A stretch of DNA of 8,688 nt from Deltaproteobacteria bacterium (GTDB taxonomy: Bacteria; Desulfobacterota; Desulfobacteria; Desulfobacterales; JAFDFH01), in contig JAFDFH010000087.1 in NCBI GenBank assembly GCA_019309945.1, forward strand, positions 1-8,688. The letters run 5' to 3'. This document shows, piece after piece, positions 1 to 5,697 of the stretch. The translations under genes and the position numbers were made by a program. Numbering within the stretch: the first letter of the stretch is position 1; the number at the start of each line of letters is the position of its first letter. The notes beneath the pieces are model-generated. The model ran no database searches. It saw nothing but the letters and a program-made list of their open reading frames with translations, and was not told the origin of the DNA.

Positions 1-43
1 GTTTCGTAAAGGCCTCTCTTAGAAATAAAAGGTAGATATATTT

Positions 44-343
44 ATGTATATTGTTGGCTATTTTTTAATGGCGATTGCCAATGTGTTGAACATCATTTTG
101 CTCTTTTTTATGTGGGTCGTCATTGCCAGGGCTGTTCTCTCCTGGGTTAATCCCGATCCATTTAATCCGATCGTTCGTTTTGTCCATAACATAACAGAAC
201 CTGTGCTTTTTCAAATCCGCAAAAGAATCCCCGTTCACTTTGGGGGGATTGATATAGCCCCGGTTATTGTTATTCTTGGAATTTATTTTTTGAGGAGCTT
301 TATCGTAAACAGCCTTCTTAGGTTTTCCACATCTTTAATGTAA
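44..343 (+). CDS. yggT: YggT family integral membrane protein
   Basis: This is a small (99 aa) membrane protein of the YggT/Ycf19 family. Relatives are linked to membrane or cell-envelope organisation near the division machinery, but the biochemical role is not settled. The sequence shows two hydrophobic segments, about residues 5-33 and 70-92. Between them lies the family-typical amphipathic stretch, with the signature RAVLSWVNPDPFNPIVRF (29-46) and TEPVLFQIRKRIP (51-63). GGIDIAPVIVIL (67-78) opens the second membrane segment. The length and single two-helix unit match deltaproteobacterial members. The start at 44 is preferred because the N-terminus aligns with the family; the purine-rich AAGG 11-12 bases upstream is only a modest ribosome binding site. 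divIVA follows 25 bp downstream on the same strand, a pairing common in bacteria, so co-transcription is likely. The 43 bases before it may hold the tail of an upstream gene (proC is often there), but too little is visible to call it. Confidence 0.9.
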   Translation: MYIVGYFLMAIANVLNIILLFFMWVVIARAVLSWVNPDPFNPIVRFVHNITEPVLFQIRKRIPVHFGGIDIAPVIVILGIYFLRSFIVNSLLRFSTSLM

Positions 344-368
344 ATAGATGAAAGGTAGGTGAGATGCA

Positions 369-869
369 ATGAAAATTACCCCCCTTGACATTCAGCAGCA
401 GCAGTTTAAAACAAGGTTCAGAGGATTTGACATTCGTGAAGTGGATACATTCCTTGATCAGATGGCTGAAGTCTTTGAATCATTGCTGGCTGAAAAAGAA
501 AGTTTATATGAGAAAAATCAAAGACTTTATTTGGAAATCCAGGGCTATAAGGAACGCGAGGACACCTTTAAACGTGCAATCCTGGATTCTCAGAAAGTCA
601 TAGAGCAGATGAAAGAAAATGCGCATAAATCTTCCGAGCTTATTATTGCCAATGCAGAAGTGAAAGCAGAAAAAATTCTGAACAGCGCACACAATAGGTT
701 GTCCCAACTGCATGAAGATATTTCTGAATTAAAACGTCAGCGCATGCAGATTGAAGCCCAGATCCGTTCAGTTATTGAGACCCATACAAAGCTCCTCGAT
801 ATGGGCAAAGAGGAAGCAAAGGCGTTGGATGATGTCGATTCCAAGGTCAAATTTTTTCAAAAGCGATAA
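369..869 (+). CDS. divIVA: DivIVA domain-containing cell-pole/division protein
   Basis: This is a 166-aa DivIVA-family protein. The family senses negatively curved membrane at poles and septa through a short N-terminal domain and recruits partners through a coiled coil. The N-terminus carries TPLDIQQQQF (4-13) and then FRGFD (17-21). Phe17 and Arg18 fall at the same numbers as the membrane-inserting Phe17 and Arg18 of Bacillus subtilis DivIVA. VDTFLDQM (25-32) completes the conserved lipid-binding domain. Residues from about 33 to 150 are rich in E, K, Q and L with heptad-like spacing and are predicted to be a long parallel coiled coil. There is no membrane segment. An AGGTGAG ribosome binding site ends 5 bases before the ATG and supports the start. 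It is probably in one operon with yggT. The next gene, a pilT, begins 138 bp later on the same strand, so a link between this polar scaffold and the pilus motors is plausible but unproven. Confidence 0.93.
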   Translation: MKITPLDIQQQQFKTRFRGFDIREVDTFLDQMAEVFESLLAEKESLYEKNQRLYLEIQGYKEREDTFKRAILDSQKVIEQMKENAHKSSELIIANAEVKAEKILNSAHNRLSQLHEDISELKRQRMQIEAQIRSVIETHTKLLDMGKEEAKALDDVDSKVKFFQKR

Positions 870-1007
870 ATTAAAATTGTGTTCAATCTTAATTCTTGCC
901 GCTCAATAAAAAAATAAAATACTATTGATTTTGGCATTTTTTGCGTTTCCAATCTGTAATTACGACCCAATGGACCAGACTTTTATATTTAAAACCGGGA
1001 GGAACGA

Positions 1008-2090
1008 ATGGCGAAAATTGATGCCTTTTTCAAACTGATGAATGAACAGGGCGCATCCGACTTACACCTTGTCAGCGGTCAGCAACCTATCCTCCGAATA
1101 CGCGGCGATCTTGAACGGGTTAAATATAAAGTTCTGGAAAATGATGAGTTAAAGACCATGTTGTACGAGATCGCTCCAGAGTACAAGATAAAGGTTTTTG
1201 AGGAGACCGGAGATGTCGATTTCGGATACGAGATCCCTGAGTTGGCACGCTACCGCGCCAACTTCTTCAAGCAAAAATACGGGGTTGCAGCGGTTTTCCG
1301 TGAGATCCCAAGCACGATTCTAACATCCGAGCAGTTGGGACTCCCTCCGGTACTTCCCAAACTGGCGGGACTTCCCCGGGGTCTTGTGCTGGTTACCGGG
1401 CCTACCGGGAGTGGCAAGTCGACGACATTGGCTGCTATAATCGATGTGGCCAACCGAACCCGTAAGGATCACATTATTACGGTTGAAGATCCTATTGAGT
1501 TTGTGCATGAAAGCAAGAGCTGTATCGTGAATCACAGAGAAGTCGGGGCGCACACCAAGAGTTTTTCTGCGGCCCTTCGCGGAGCGCTTCGAGAGGATCC
1601 GGACATTATCCTGGTAGGGGAGATGCGGGACCTGGAGACCATCTCGCTAGCTGTAGAGGCTGCCTCCACAGGCCATCTCGTTTTTAGTACCCTTCACACC
1701 ACCAGTGCGGCAAAAACCGTGGACCGGGTCATCGAAGTATTTCCCTCCACCGAGCAGATGCAGATCCGTTCGACCCTGGCAGACGGCCTTCGTGCAGTCG
1801 TTGCCCAGGTTCTGTTTAAACGGATTGATAAAAAAGGGCGTTGCCCCGCACAAGAGATTCTTATCGCGAACCCCGCGGTGCGAAATTTAATCCGCGAAAG
1901 CAAAACATACCAGATTCCATCCATGATTCAGACCGGTAAAAAATATGGGATGCAGCTTTTGGACGATGCCATTATGGAACTGGTGGAAAAGGGGCGCATC
2001 AGTACGGATGAGGCTTATGCCAAGGCCAATGATAAAGCACGTTTTCGGCCCCTGTTAAAAAATCCACCCACCGATTTCACCGAAGCCTAA
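1008..2090 (+). CDS. pilT: Type IV pilus retraction ATPase PilT
   Basis: This 360-aa secretion-type hexameric ATPase of the PilT/GspE superfamily acts in the cytoplasm at the base of the type IV pilus. There it powers pilin disassembly, giving twitching motility. An N-terminal PAS-like domain (about 1-100, with SDLHLVSGQQP at 17-27) precedes the RecA-like ATPase domain. The visible motifs in order are: Walker A GPTGSGKST at 131-139; Asp box IITVEDPIEF at 156-165; Walker B region DPDIILVGEMRD at 197-208, including catalytic Glu205; and His box TGHLVFSTLHT at 221-231. The C-terminal AVRNLIRE at 290-297 corresponds to the AIRNLIRE motif needed for retraction in characterised PilT proteins, which makes this the better retraction-ATPase candidate of the two paralogs here. 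A GGGAGG ribosome binding site lies 5 bases before the ATG. The 138-bp gap upstream leaves room for its own promoter, but no convincing -35/-10 pair was found. Confidence 0.95.
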   Translation: MAKIDAFFKLMNEQGASDLHLVSGQQPILRIRGDLERVKYKVLENDELKTMLYEIAPEYKIKVFEETGDVDFGYEIPELARYRANFFKQKYGVAAVFREIPSTILTSEQLGLPPVLPKLAGLPRGLVLVTGPTGSGKSTTLAAIIDVANRTRKDHIITVEDPIEFVHESKSCIVNHREVGAHTKSFSAALRGALREDPDIILVGEMRDLETISLAVEAASTGHLVFSTLHTTSAAKTVDRVIEVFPSTEQMQIRSTLADGLRAVVAQVLFKRIDKKGRCPAQEILIANPAVRNLIRESKTYQIPSMIQTGKKYGMQLLDDAIMELVEKGRISTDEAYAKANDKARFRPLLKNPPTDFTEA

Positions 2091-2148
2091 ACACCACCGG
2101 TTAGCATTTTCCGCTTGTTTTTACTCGATTCCTTAACAGGAGGGCAAC

Positions 2149-3318
2149 ATGCGAAAACAGGAAATAGATTACATTCTTACCCGTATGCTCGATGCCTTCG
2201 GCAATGTTTCCGATCTGAATATCACTGTGGGTAGGCCGTTTCAGGTCGAAACGTCAGGCCAACTCAGCGCGGTTAGGATTGACCCGCCTTTTCCTGAAAT
2301 CACGCCATTTCAGTCTGAAATTTTTGCACTCACCATTATTAACCAGGACCGCCGTCTCACAGAGGCCCTCATGCTTGAGGGATCATGTGATTTGTCCTAT
2401 GAACTTCCCGGCAAAGCGCGTTTCCGGGTGAATATCTTCTCGCAGCAAAGTAACTATTCCATTGTTCTAAGAAAACTGGAAACCAAGATTCCCAATCTTG
2501 AAGAAATGGATCTTCCTGAAGCCTTTTACAAAATCGCACAGGAAAAAAATGGAATGGTTCTGGTTACCGGGGCCACCGGAAGTGGAAAAACGACTTCCCT
2601 GGCAGCGGTCCTGAACGAAATTAACGAAGAAAAATCAGTCCACATCGTAACCCTTGAAGACCCGGTTGAATTTCAGCATCCCCATAAGCAGGCGACATTT
2701 AATCAGCGTGAGATGGGAAATGATTTCGACACCTTTGCCAGCGGGCTCAGGGCTTCCCTGCGGCAAGCACCCAAAGTCATCCTTGTTGGTGAGATGCGTG
2801 ACCGGGAAACCGTGGAGATCGGTCTCAGCGCTGCTGAGACCGGCCATCTGCTCTTAACCACATTGCATACGGTAGACGCGGGACAGACCATCAATCGAAT
2901 CCTCGGCATGTTCAGCATAGAGGAAGAAAATCAGATTCGAATCCGGCTTGCTGAGACCGTCCGATGGATTGTGTGCCAGCGGCTTCTTCCCAAGGTGGGG
3001 GGCGGACGCGTAGCGGCATTTGAGATCTTGGGGTCCAATCTTCGGGTCAAGGACTCGATCCTCCATGGAGAATCCGAAGGCAAAACTTTTTATGAGATTA
3101 TTGAAGCCGGTGAGGCCTTTGGTATGACCACGTTTGATAAATACATCGTGGGGTTATATGAAAAAGGCCTGATCACCGAAGAGACAGCCATGGCCTACGC
3201 CTCACAAAAGGGCGTTGTGGGTCGTGGAATCGATGCGGTTAAAAGCACCCGTGGAGAGGCGACCACCGACATTGAAGAACTGGAGGTGGACAAGCAATAC
3301 GGCAAGGGCAAGAAATAG
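2149..3318 (+). CDS. Second PilT/PilU-type ATPase, divergent
   Basis: This 389-aa paralog of the preceding PilT begins 58 bp after it, with a strong AGGAGGG ribosome binding site 4 bases before the ATG, so the two are probably co-transcribed. The N-terminal SDLNITVGRP (21-30) matches the PilT N-domain. The ATPase core has Walker A GATGSGKTT at 141-149, Asp box VTLEDPVEF at 167-175, Walker B region APKVILVGEMRD at 207-218 and His box TGHLLLTTLHT at 231-241, so ATP hydrolysis should be retained. Two things differ from canonical PilT. The DPD before Walker B is replaced by APK. The AIRNLIRE position reads LRVKDSILHG (298-307), which is strongly degenerate. A charged tail of about 30 residues (from 360) has no match to known motifs. 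The arrangement recalls pilT-pilU pairs, in which the second ATPase assists the first and does not retract pili alone. The PilU assignment is inference, so no symbol is given. Confidence 0.9.
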   Translation: MRKQEIDYILTRMLDAFGNVSDLNITVGRPFQVETSGQLSAVRIDPPFPEITPFQSEIFALTIINQDRRLTEALMLEGSCDLSYELPGKARFRVNIFSQQSNYSIVLRKLETKIPNLEEMDLPEAFYKIAQEKNGMVLVTGATGSGKTTSLAAVLNEINEEKSVHIVTLEDPVEFQHPHKQATFNQREMGNDFDTFASGLRASLRQAPKVILVGEMRDRETVEIGLSAAETGHLLLTTLHTVDAGQTINRILGMFSIEEENQIRIRLAETVRWIVCQRLLPKVGGGRVAAFEILGSNLRVKDSILHGESEGKTFYEIIEAGEAFGMTTFDKYIVGLYEKGLITEETAMAYASQKGVVGRGIDAVKSTRGEATTDIEELEVDKQYGKGKK

Positions 3319-3452
3319 GGTTGTCTTTTTTGTTTCGGCGGAACACAGAATGGGTGCCTTGAAGAAGATTCAATTGAATACGAATGCGTTTGCTCCATCT
3401 CGCCTAAAGACAGAAGGGGGGTTATCAAAGGTCTCCCCTAGAGGATCAGCTT

Positions 3453-4145
3453 ATGGATATTATTTGTGAAAATTGCCAAAGTAAGTTTAAAATTCCTGAC
3501 GAAAAGGTTCCCCAAGGACAAGCATTTTCGGTCGCATGCCCGAAGTGTAAGAATAAAATTGTCGTCGGCACCCGACCTGAATCGGCAGGGGAAACAAAGC
3601 CGACGCCGTCCCCATCCGCCCAACCAGAAGTCGAACAGGAAAAAAACCTTATTGACGAGGTGGACTCCGACACCTACGACGCCTCTGAGAAACCTTTTGA
3701 TTCTATTGAGGAGGGGGCTGAAACCGCACTTTTATGTGAGCCGGACCCTGACACAAGAACGAAAATCGAATCAGCTTTGGGGAATATGGGGTATCACATT
3801 ACAGAAGCCCAAGCCCCCATGGAAGCCCTTAAACAGATGCGTTTCCATGTGTTTGACCTGGTGGTTGTCAATGAAATGTTCGGTACCCAAAATCCGGATG
3901 AAAACAATGTCATCCGGTATCTGGATCGTTTATCCATGTCCACCCGCCGTAACATCTATGTGGCCCTGATCACCGACCGTTTCCGCACTTTCGACAATAT
4001 GGCCGCCTTTAATAAGAGTGTTAATATCCTTGTCAACATTAAAAATATCGATGAAATTGAAAAGATTCTTACACGCGGAATCACTGATGCCAAGGCATTT
4101 TACCGTGTCTTCAGAGAGGCGATGACCAAGACCGGACGAGCTTAA
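3453..4145 (+). CDS. Zinc-ribbon (MJ0042-type) protein with degenerate receiver domain
   Basis: This is a 230-aa two-domain protein. Residues 1-37 form an MJ0042-type zinc ribbon with Cys5-x2-Cys8 and Cys29-x2-Cys32 as probable zinc ligands. Residues 40-90 are a Pro/Glu/Ser-rich flexible linker. Residues 91-215 read like a response-regulator receiver fold, with beta-1 ALLCEPDPDTR (92-102), beta-3 FDLVVVNEMFG (134-144) and beta-4 IYVALITDRF (169-178). The key residues are lost: Asn140 stands where the phosphorylated Asp should be, the acidic pair reads Glu96-Pro97, and the usual Lys falls on Asn195; Thr174 is kept. It therefore looks like a pseudo-receiver used for protein contacts, not phosphotransfer. 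An AGAGG ribosome binding site lies about 8 bases before the ATG. The gene follows two pilT genes after 134 bp on the same strand, and the GxxExxY element begins 6 bp after its stop. A role in pilus or polarity control is inference from position. The receiver call comes from pattern reading by eye. Confidence 0.8.
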   Translation: MDIICENCQSKFKIPDEKVPQGQAFSVACPKCKNKIVVGTRPESAGETKPTPSPSAQPEVEQEKNLIDEVDSDTYDASEKPFDSIEEGAETALLCEPDPDTRTKIESALGNMGYHITEAQAPMEALKQMRFHVFDLVVVNEMFGTQNPDENNVIRYLDRLSMSTRRNIYVALITDRFRTFDNMAAFNKSVNILVNIKNIDEIEKILTRGITDAKAFYRVFREAMTKTGRA

Positions 4146-4151
4146 AATAAG

Positions 4152-4186
4152 GTAAAAGTTCAGCCACTAAGGCACGAAGGCACAAA
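4152..4186 (+). repeat. Left 35-bp inverted repeat of the GxxExxY element
   Basis: The repeat opens with GTAAAAGTTCAG and continues with CACTAAGGCAC, then ends in CACAAA. It pairs with the reverse complement of 4363-4397, with mismatches only at repeat positions 13, 25 and 29. Similarity stops sharply outside and inside the arm, which defines the boundary. Confidence 0.9.
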
Positions 4187-4196
4187 AAAAAGGAAT

Positions 4197-4360
4197 ATGA
4201 AGTTTAAACTTTTGTCAAAAAGAGAGGATCTATTGCTGCAAAAATTGTAGATGCGGCATTTACTGTACATAAGGAATTAGGAGGTGGTAAGCGTCTTGGT
4301 TTGCTTATCAATTTTAACGCGCCTCTTATTAAAAACGGCATCAATAGAATTATATTATAA
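4197..4360 (+). pseudogene. GxxExxY family protein, frameshifted and internally deleted
   Basis: The intact family is about 120-130 aa with a PD-(D/E)XK nuclease-like fold. Here the ATG at 4197 gives MKFKLLSKRE, which fits the family's N-terminus, but this frame then stops at TAG (4248-4250). From about 4226 another frame continues the homology: IAAKIVDAAFTVHKELG is the helix ending in the family's VHKxLG motif. It jumps directly, through two glycines, to KRLGLLINFN, then PLIKNGINRIIL and a TAA at 4358. In intact members LGPGLLExxY and the central ExK nuclease strand lie between VHKELG and KRLG; here some 70-80 codons are absent, including the GxxExxY signature itself. The remnant therefore has one frameshift and one large in-frame-looking deletion and cannot be an active nuclease. 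The family match comes from recalled consensus, but both ends agree independently. Confidence 0.8.
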
Positions 4361-4362
4361 CC

Positions 4363-4397
4363 TTTGTGGCTTAGTGCCTTAGTGACTGAACTTTTAC
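4363..4397 (-). repeat. Right 35-bp inverted repeat of the GxxExxY element
   Basis: On the - strand it reads GTAAAAGTTCAG, then CACTAAGGCAC, and ends in CCACAAA, matching the left arm at 32 of 35 bases. It starts 2 bp after the TAA that ends the decayed GxxExxY frame, so the arm lies directly against the gene's 3' end. Confidence 0.9.
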
Positions 4398-4450
4398 GAG
4401 AAATCTTCCACCGTTCAGGCATTCGGACTTGCTGATGATTCACTTTTTCA

Positions 4451-5350
4451 ATGCACCTCATCCAAATCACACCCAAGCTCTACCTCATTCCCCTTGATCA
4501 GGCCATACCGGGATTTACCGGTTTTATCGGGGCGTGGTTTTACAGAGGTGAAAAAACCTTTCTTGTAGATGTGGGGCCGGCTGCAACCATCCCCATGCTC
4601 TTAAACGCACTGGAAACCCTTGATGTCCGATATCTCGATGCCATCCTTCTTACCCATATCCATATTGATCACGCTGGTGGAATCGGTGATATGATATCGG
4701 AATTCCCAGATACGCCGGTTGTTTGCCATGCCGCCGGCATTCCACATCTGATAGACCCCACTCGTTTGTGGGAGGGAAGTCTCAAGGCTCTTGGCCAGAT
4801 TGCTGAAGCATACGGTCCTTTCCGTCCCGTTCCAGCGGCATTGCTTATGGATGCGGAACAGTTTTCCGAATACGAAATTATGCCGATCCTGACGCCGGGA
4901 CATTCCCCTCATCATGTTAGTTACCGGTTTGGGCCTTTTCTTTTTGCAGGTGAAGCAGGGGGGGTTTTTCTGGATTTCGCCGGTGGAGATTTTTACCTGC
5001 GGCCTGCCACACCACACCGATTTTTTTTGGAAACCAGCGTTCAAAGCATTGATACACTCCTTGAAACGCCGCATGAAATGTTGTGTTATGGCCATTTCGG
5101 AATGACCAGACAGACACCCTGGATCCTTCATGCTCACCGGCACCAGCTTTTTACATGGGCGGAAGTAATCCGACAGGAAATGCAGAAAGATCAAGACGAT
5201 GACCTTGTCCGTCGATGCTTAATACGGCTATTAGCGGAAGATCCTTTGCTGGCAGGCTGGAAACGGCTGGAACGGGTGGTTCAGGAGAGGGAACGGGAGT
5301 TCCTGCACAACAGCATACGTGGATTTAGGAAATATCTCGAGATATCTTAA
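4451..5350 (+). CDS. Metallo-beta-lactamase-fold hydrolase (ST1585-like)
   Basis: This 299-aa cytoplasmic metallohydrolase has the MBL fold; its substrate is unknown. The metal-binding motif HIHIDHAGG (69-77) supplies His69, His71, Asp73 and His74. His151 lies in TPGHSPHHVS (148-157) and His215 in YGHFG (213-217). The bridging Asp, normally in a GDA motif, is replaced by Glu168 in LFAGEAGGVF (164-173). The PGHSPHH and AGxAGG pattern resembles the ST1585-like branch of MBL hydrolases. Residues from about 225 form a helical C-terminal extension rich in charged residues. The N-terminus MHLIQITPKLYLIP fits the family and supports the ATG at 4451, although no Shine-Dalgarno sequence precedes it. 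The 53 bp between the GxxExxY element and the ATG contain no convincing promoter, so expression may depend on the upstream transcript or the element. It converges on coaX with a palindromic element between them. Confidence 0.88.
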   Translation: MHLIQITPKLYLIPLDQAIPGFTGFIGAWFYRGEKTFLVDVGPAATIPMLLNALETLDVRYLDAILLTHIHIDHAGGIGDMISEFPDTPVVCHAAGIPHLIDPTRLWEGSLKALGQIAEAYGPFRPVPAALLMDAEQFSEYEIMPILTPGHSPHHVSYRFGPFLFAGEAGGVFLDFAGGDFYLRPATPHRFFLETSVQSIDTLLETPHEMLCYGHFGMTRQTPWILHAHRHQLFTWAEVIRQEMQKDQDDDLVRRCLIRLLAEDPLLAGWKRLERVVQEREREFLHNSIRGFRKYLEIS

Positions 5351-5397
5351 GGAGTTAACAAGGAGACAGGCAAATTGATTTAGCCCTGAAAAACCTG

Positions 5398-5405
5398 GTC
5401 CTCTG
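5398..5405 (+). repeat. Left copy of putative 8-bp target-site duplication
   Basis: GTCCTCTG directly abuts the GTAA end of the palindromic element. The copy at 5677-5684 is GTCCTCGG, a 7 of 8 match in the same orientation and at the position expected for a duplicated target. Confidence 0.55.
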
Positions 5406-5475
5406 GTAACTTCTCAATATGTTCCGGTAGGCCAGCTGCGCCATCCGGCAATTTTTTTCAATACGGCCAAAACTT

Positions 5476-5503
5476 GCCGTTAAGGGCGCCTAACAGTGCC
5501 CCG
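5476..5503 (+). repeat. Inner palindrome arm, left
   Basis: A 28-base arm from GCCGTTAAGGG to CAGTGCCCCG that is the reverse complement of 5570-5597 at 25 of 28 positions (mismatches at arm positions 7, 14 and 17). It is GC-rich enough to form a stable stem in RNA from either strand. Confidence 0.85.
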
Positions 5504-5569
5504 CGCACGGGATCTAAAATGAGTGCATCGCTTAGCAAAAACAGGCTACAATTAACAATTTATGCTGTT

Positions 5570-5597
5570 CGGGGCACTGTAAGCCGCCCTAAACGGC
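5570..5597 (-). repeat. Inner palindrome arm, right
   Basis: Partner of 5476-5503. On the + strand it starts CGGGGCACTGTAAGCC and ends ACGGC. The 66 bases between the two arms (5504-5569) show no further strong pairing and no coding signal. Confidence 0.85.
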
Positions 5598-5676
5598 TTC
5601 AAACAGTTGCCCGTTTTGAAAAAAATTACCGGATGACTCCGCTGGTATGTTTAACCATAAGTTTTTGAGAAGTTAC

Positions 5677-5684
5677 GTCCTCGG
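5677..5684 (+). repeat. Right copy of putative 8-bp target-site duplication
   Basis: GTCCTCGG follows the last base of the right terminal repeat and lies 13 bp from the coaX stop codon. The single mismatch to the left copy suggests an old insertion, if it is a true duplication. Confidence 0.55.
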
Positions 5685-5697
5685 GGCCTTGGAGGCT

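Larger units (their letters stand above)
4152..4397. mobile_element. Small GxxExxY-type element, inverted-repeat bounded, decayed
   Basis: This 246-bp unit is bounded by 35-bp inverted repeats that agree at 32 of 35 positions and encloses a broken GxxExxY-family reading frame running on the + strand. Its ends lie 6 bp after the stop of the zinc-ribbon gene and 53 bp before the start of the hydrolase gene, so it fills almost the whole intergenic space. No clear target-site duplication is visible next to the repeats. GxxExxY proteins are a PD-(D/E)XK nuclease-like family often found as short stand-alone genes in environmental bacteria. Treating this as a mobile unit is inference from the repeat-gene-repeat layout. 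The repeats may also fold in RNA and end transcription from the upstream gene. Confidence 0.7.
5406..5676. mobile_element. 271-bp palindromic MITE-like element
   Basis: This long imperfect palindrome fills most of the 347-bp gap between the convergent hydrolase and coaX genes. The outer ends are a perfect 12-bp inverted repeat (GTAACTTCTCAA, 5406-5417, with its complement at 5665-5676). Further inside, CATCCGG, then AATTTTTTTCAA and ACGG recur inverted. The inner arms (5476-5503 and 5570-5597) match at 25 of 28 positions around a 66-nt loop. Just outside the ends, GTCCTCTG (5398-5405) and GTCCTCGG (5677-5684) form an 8-bp direct repeat with one mismatch, like a target-site duplication. No believable protein is encoded. 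GTAA ends with an 8-bp duplication are features known for the IS66 family, so a non-autonomous IS66 derivative is a reasonable guess. It may also act as a two-way transcription terminator. Confidence 0.7.

Noticed and set aside
1..35. Possible last codons of an upstream gene (proC expected before yggT)
   Set aside because: Two frames end here after 6-10 codons; far too short to recognise a protein.
870..893. AT-rich hairpin after divIVA (ATTAAAATT / AATCTTAAT)
   Set aside because: One mismatch in an all-AT stem and no following T-tract; not credible as a terminator.
932..944. Sigma-54-like TTGGCATTTTTTGC upstream of pilT
   Set aside because: Only 8 bases separate the GG and GC pairs; sigma-54 promoters need 10, so the spacing is wrong.
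3413..3440. G-run and C-run able to pair just before the zinc-ribbon gene's ribosome binding site
   Set aside because: Only about 5 bp of pairing with a long loop; not enough for a regulatory call.
4204..4476. 90-codon - strand frame over the GxxExxY remnant
   Set aside because: Antisense to clear family homology on the + strand and runs through both inverted repeats.
4601..5194. 197-codon - strand frame
   Set aside because: Lies entirely within the hydrolase gene, whose catalytic motifs show the + strand is coding.
5474..5668. 64-codon + strand reading frame in the palindromic element
   Set aside because: It starts at TTG without a ribosome binding site, spans the inverted-repeat arms and resembles no protein; a by-product of the palindrome.
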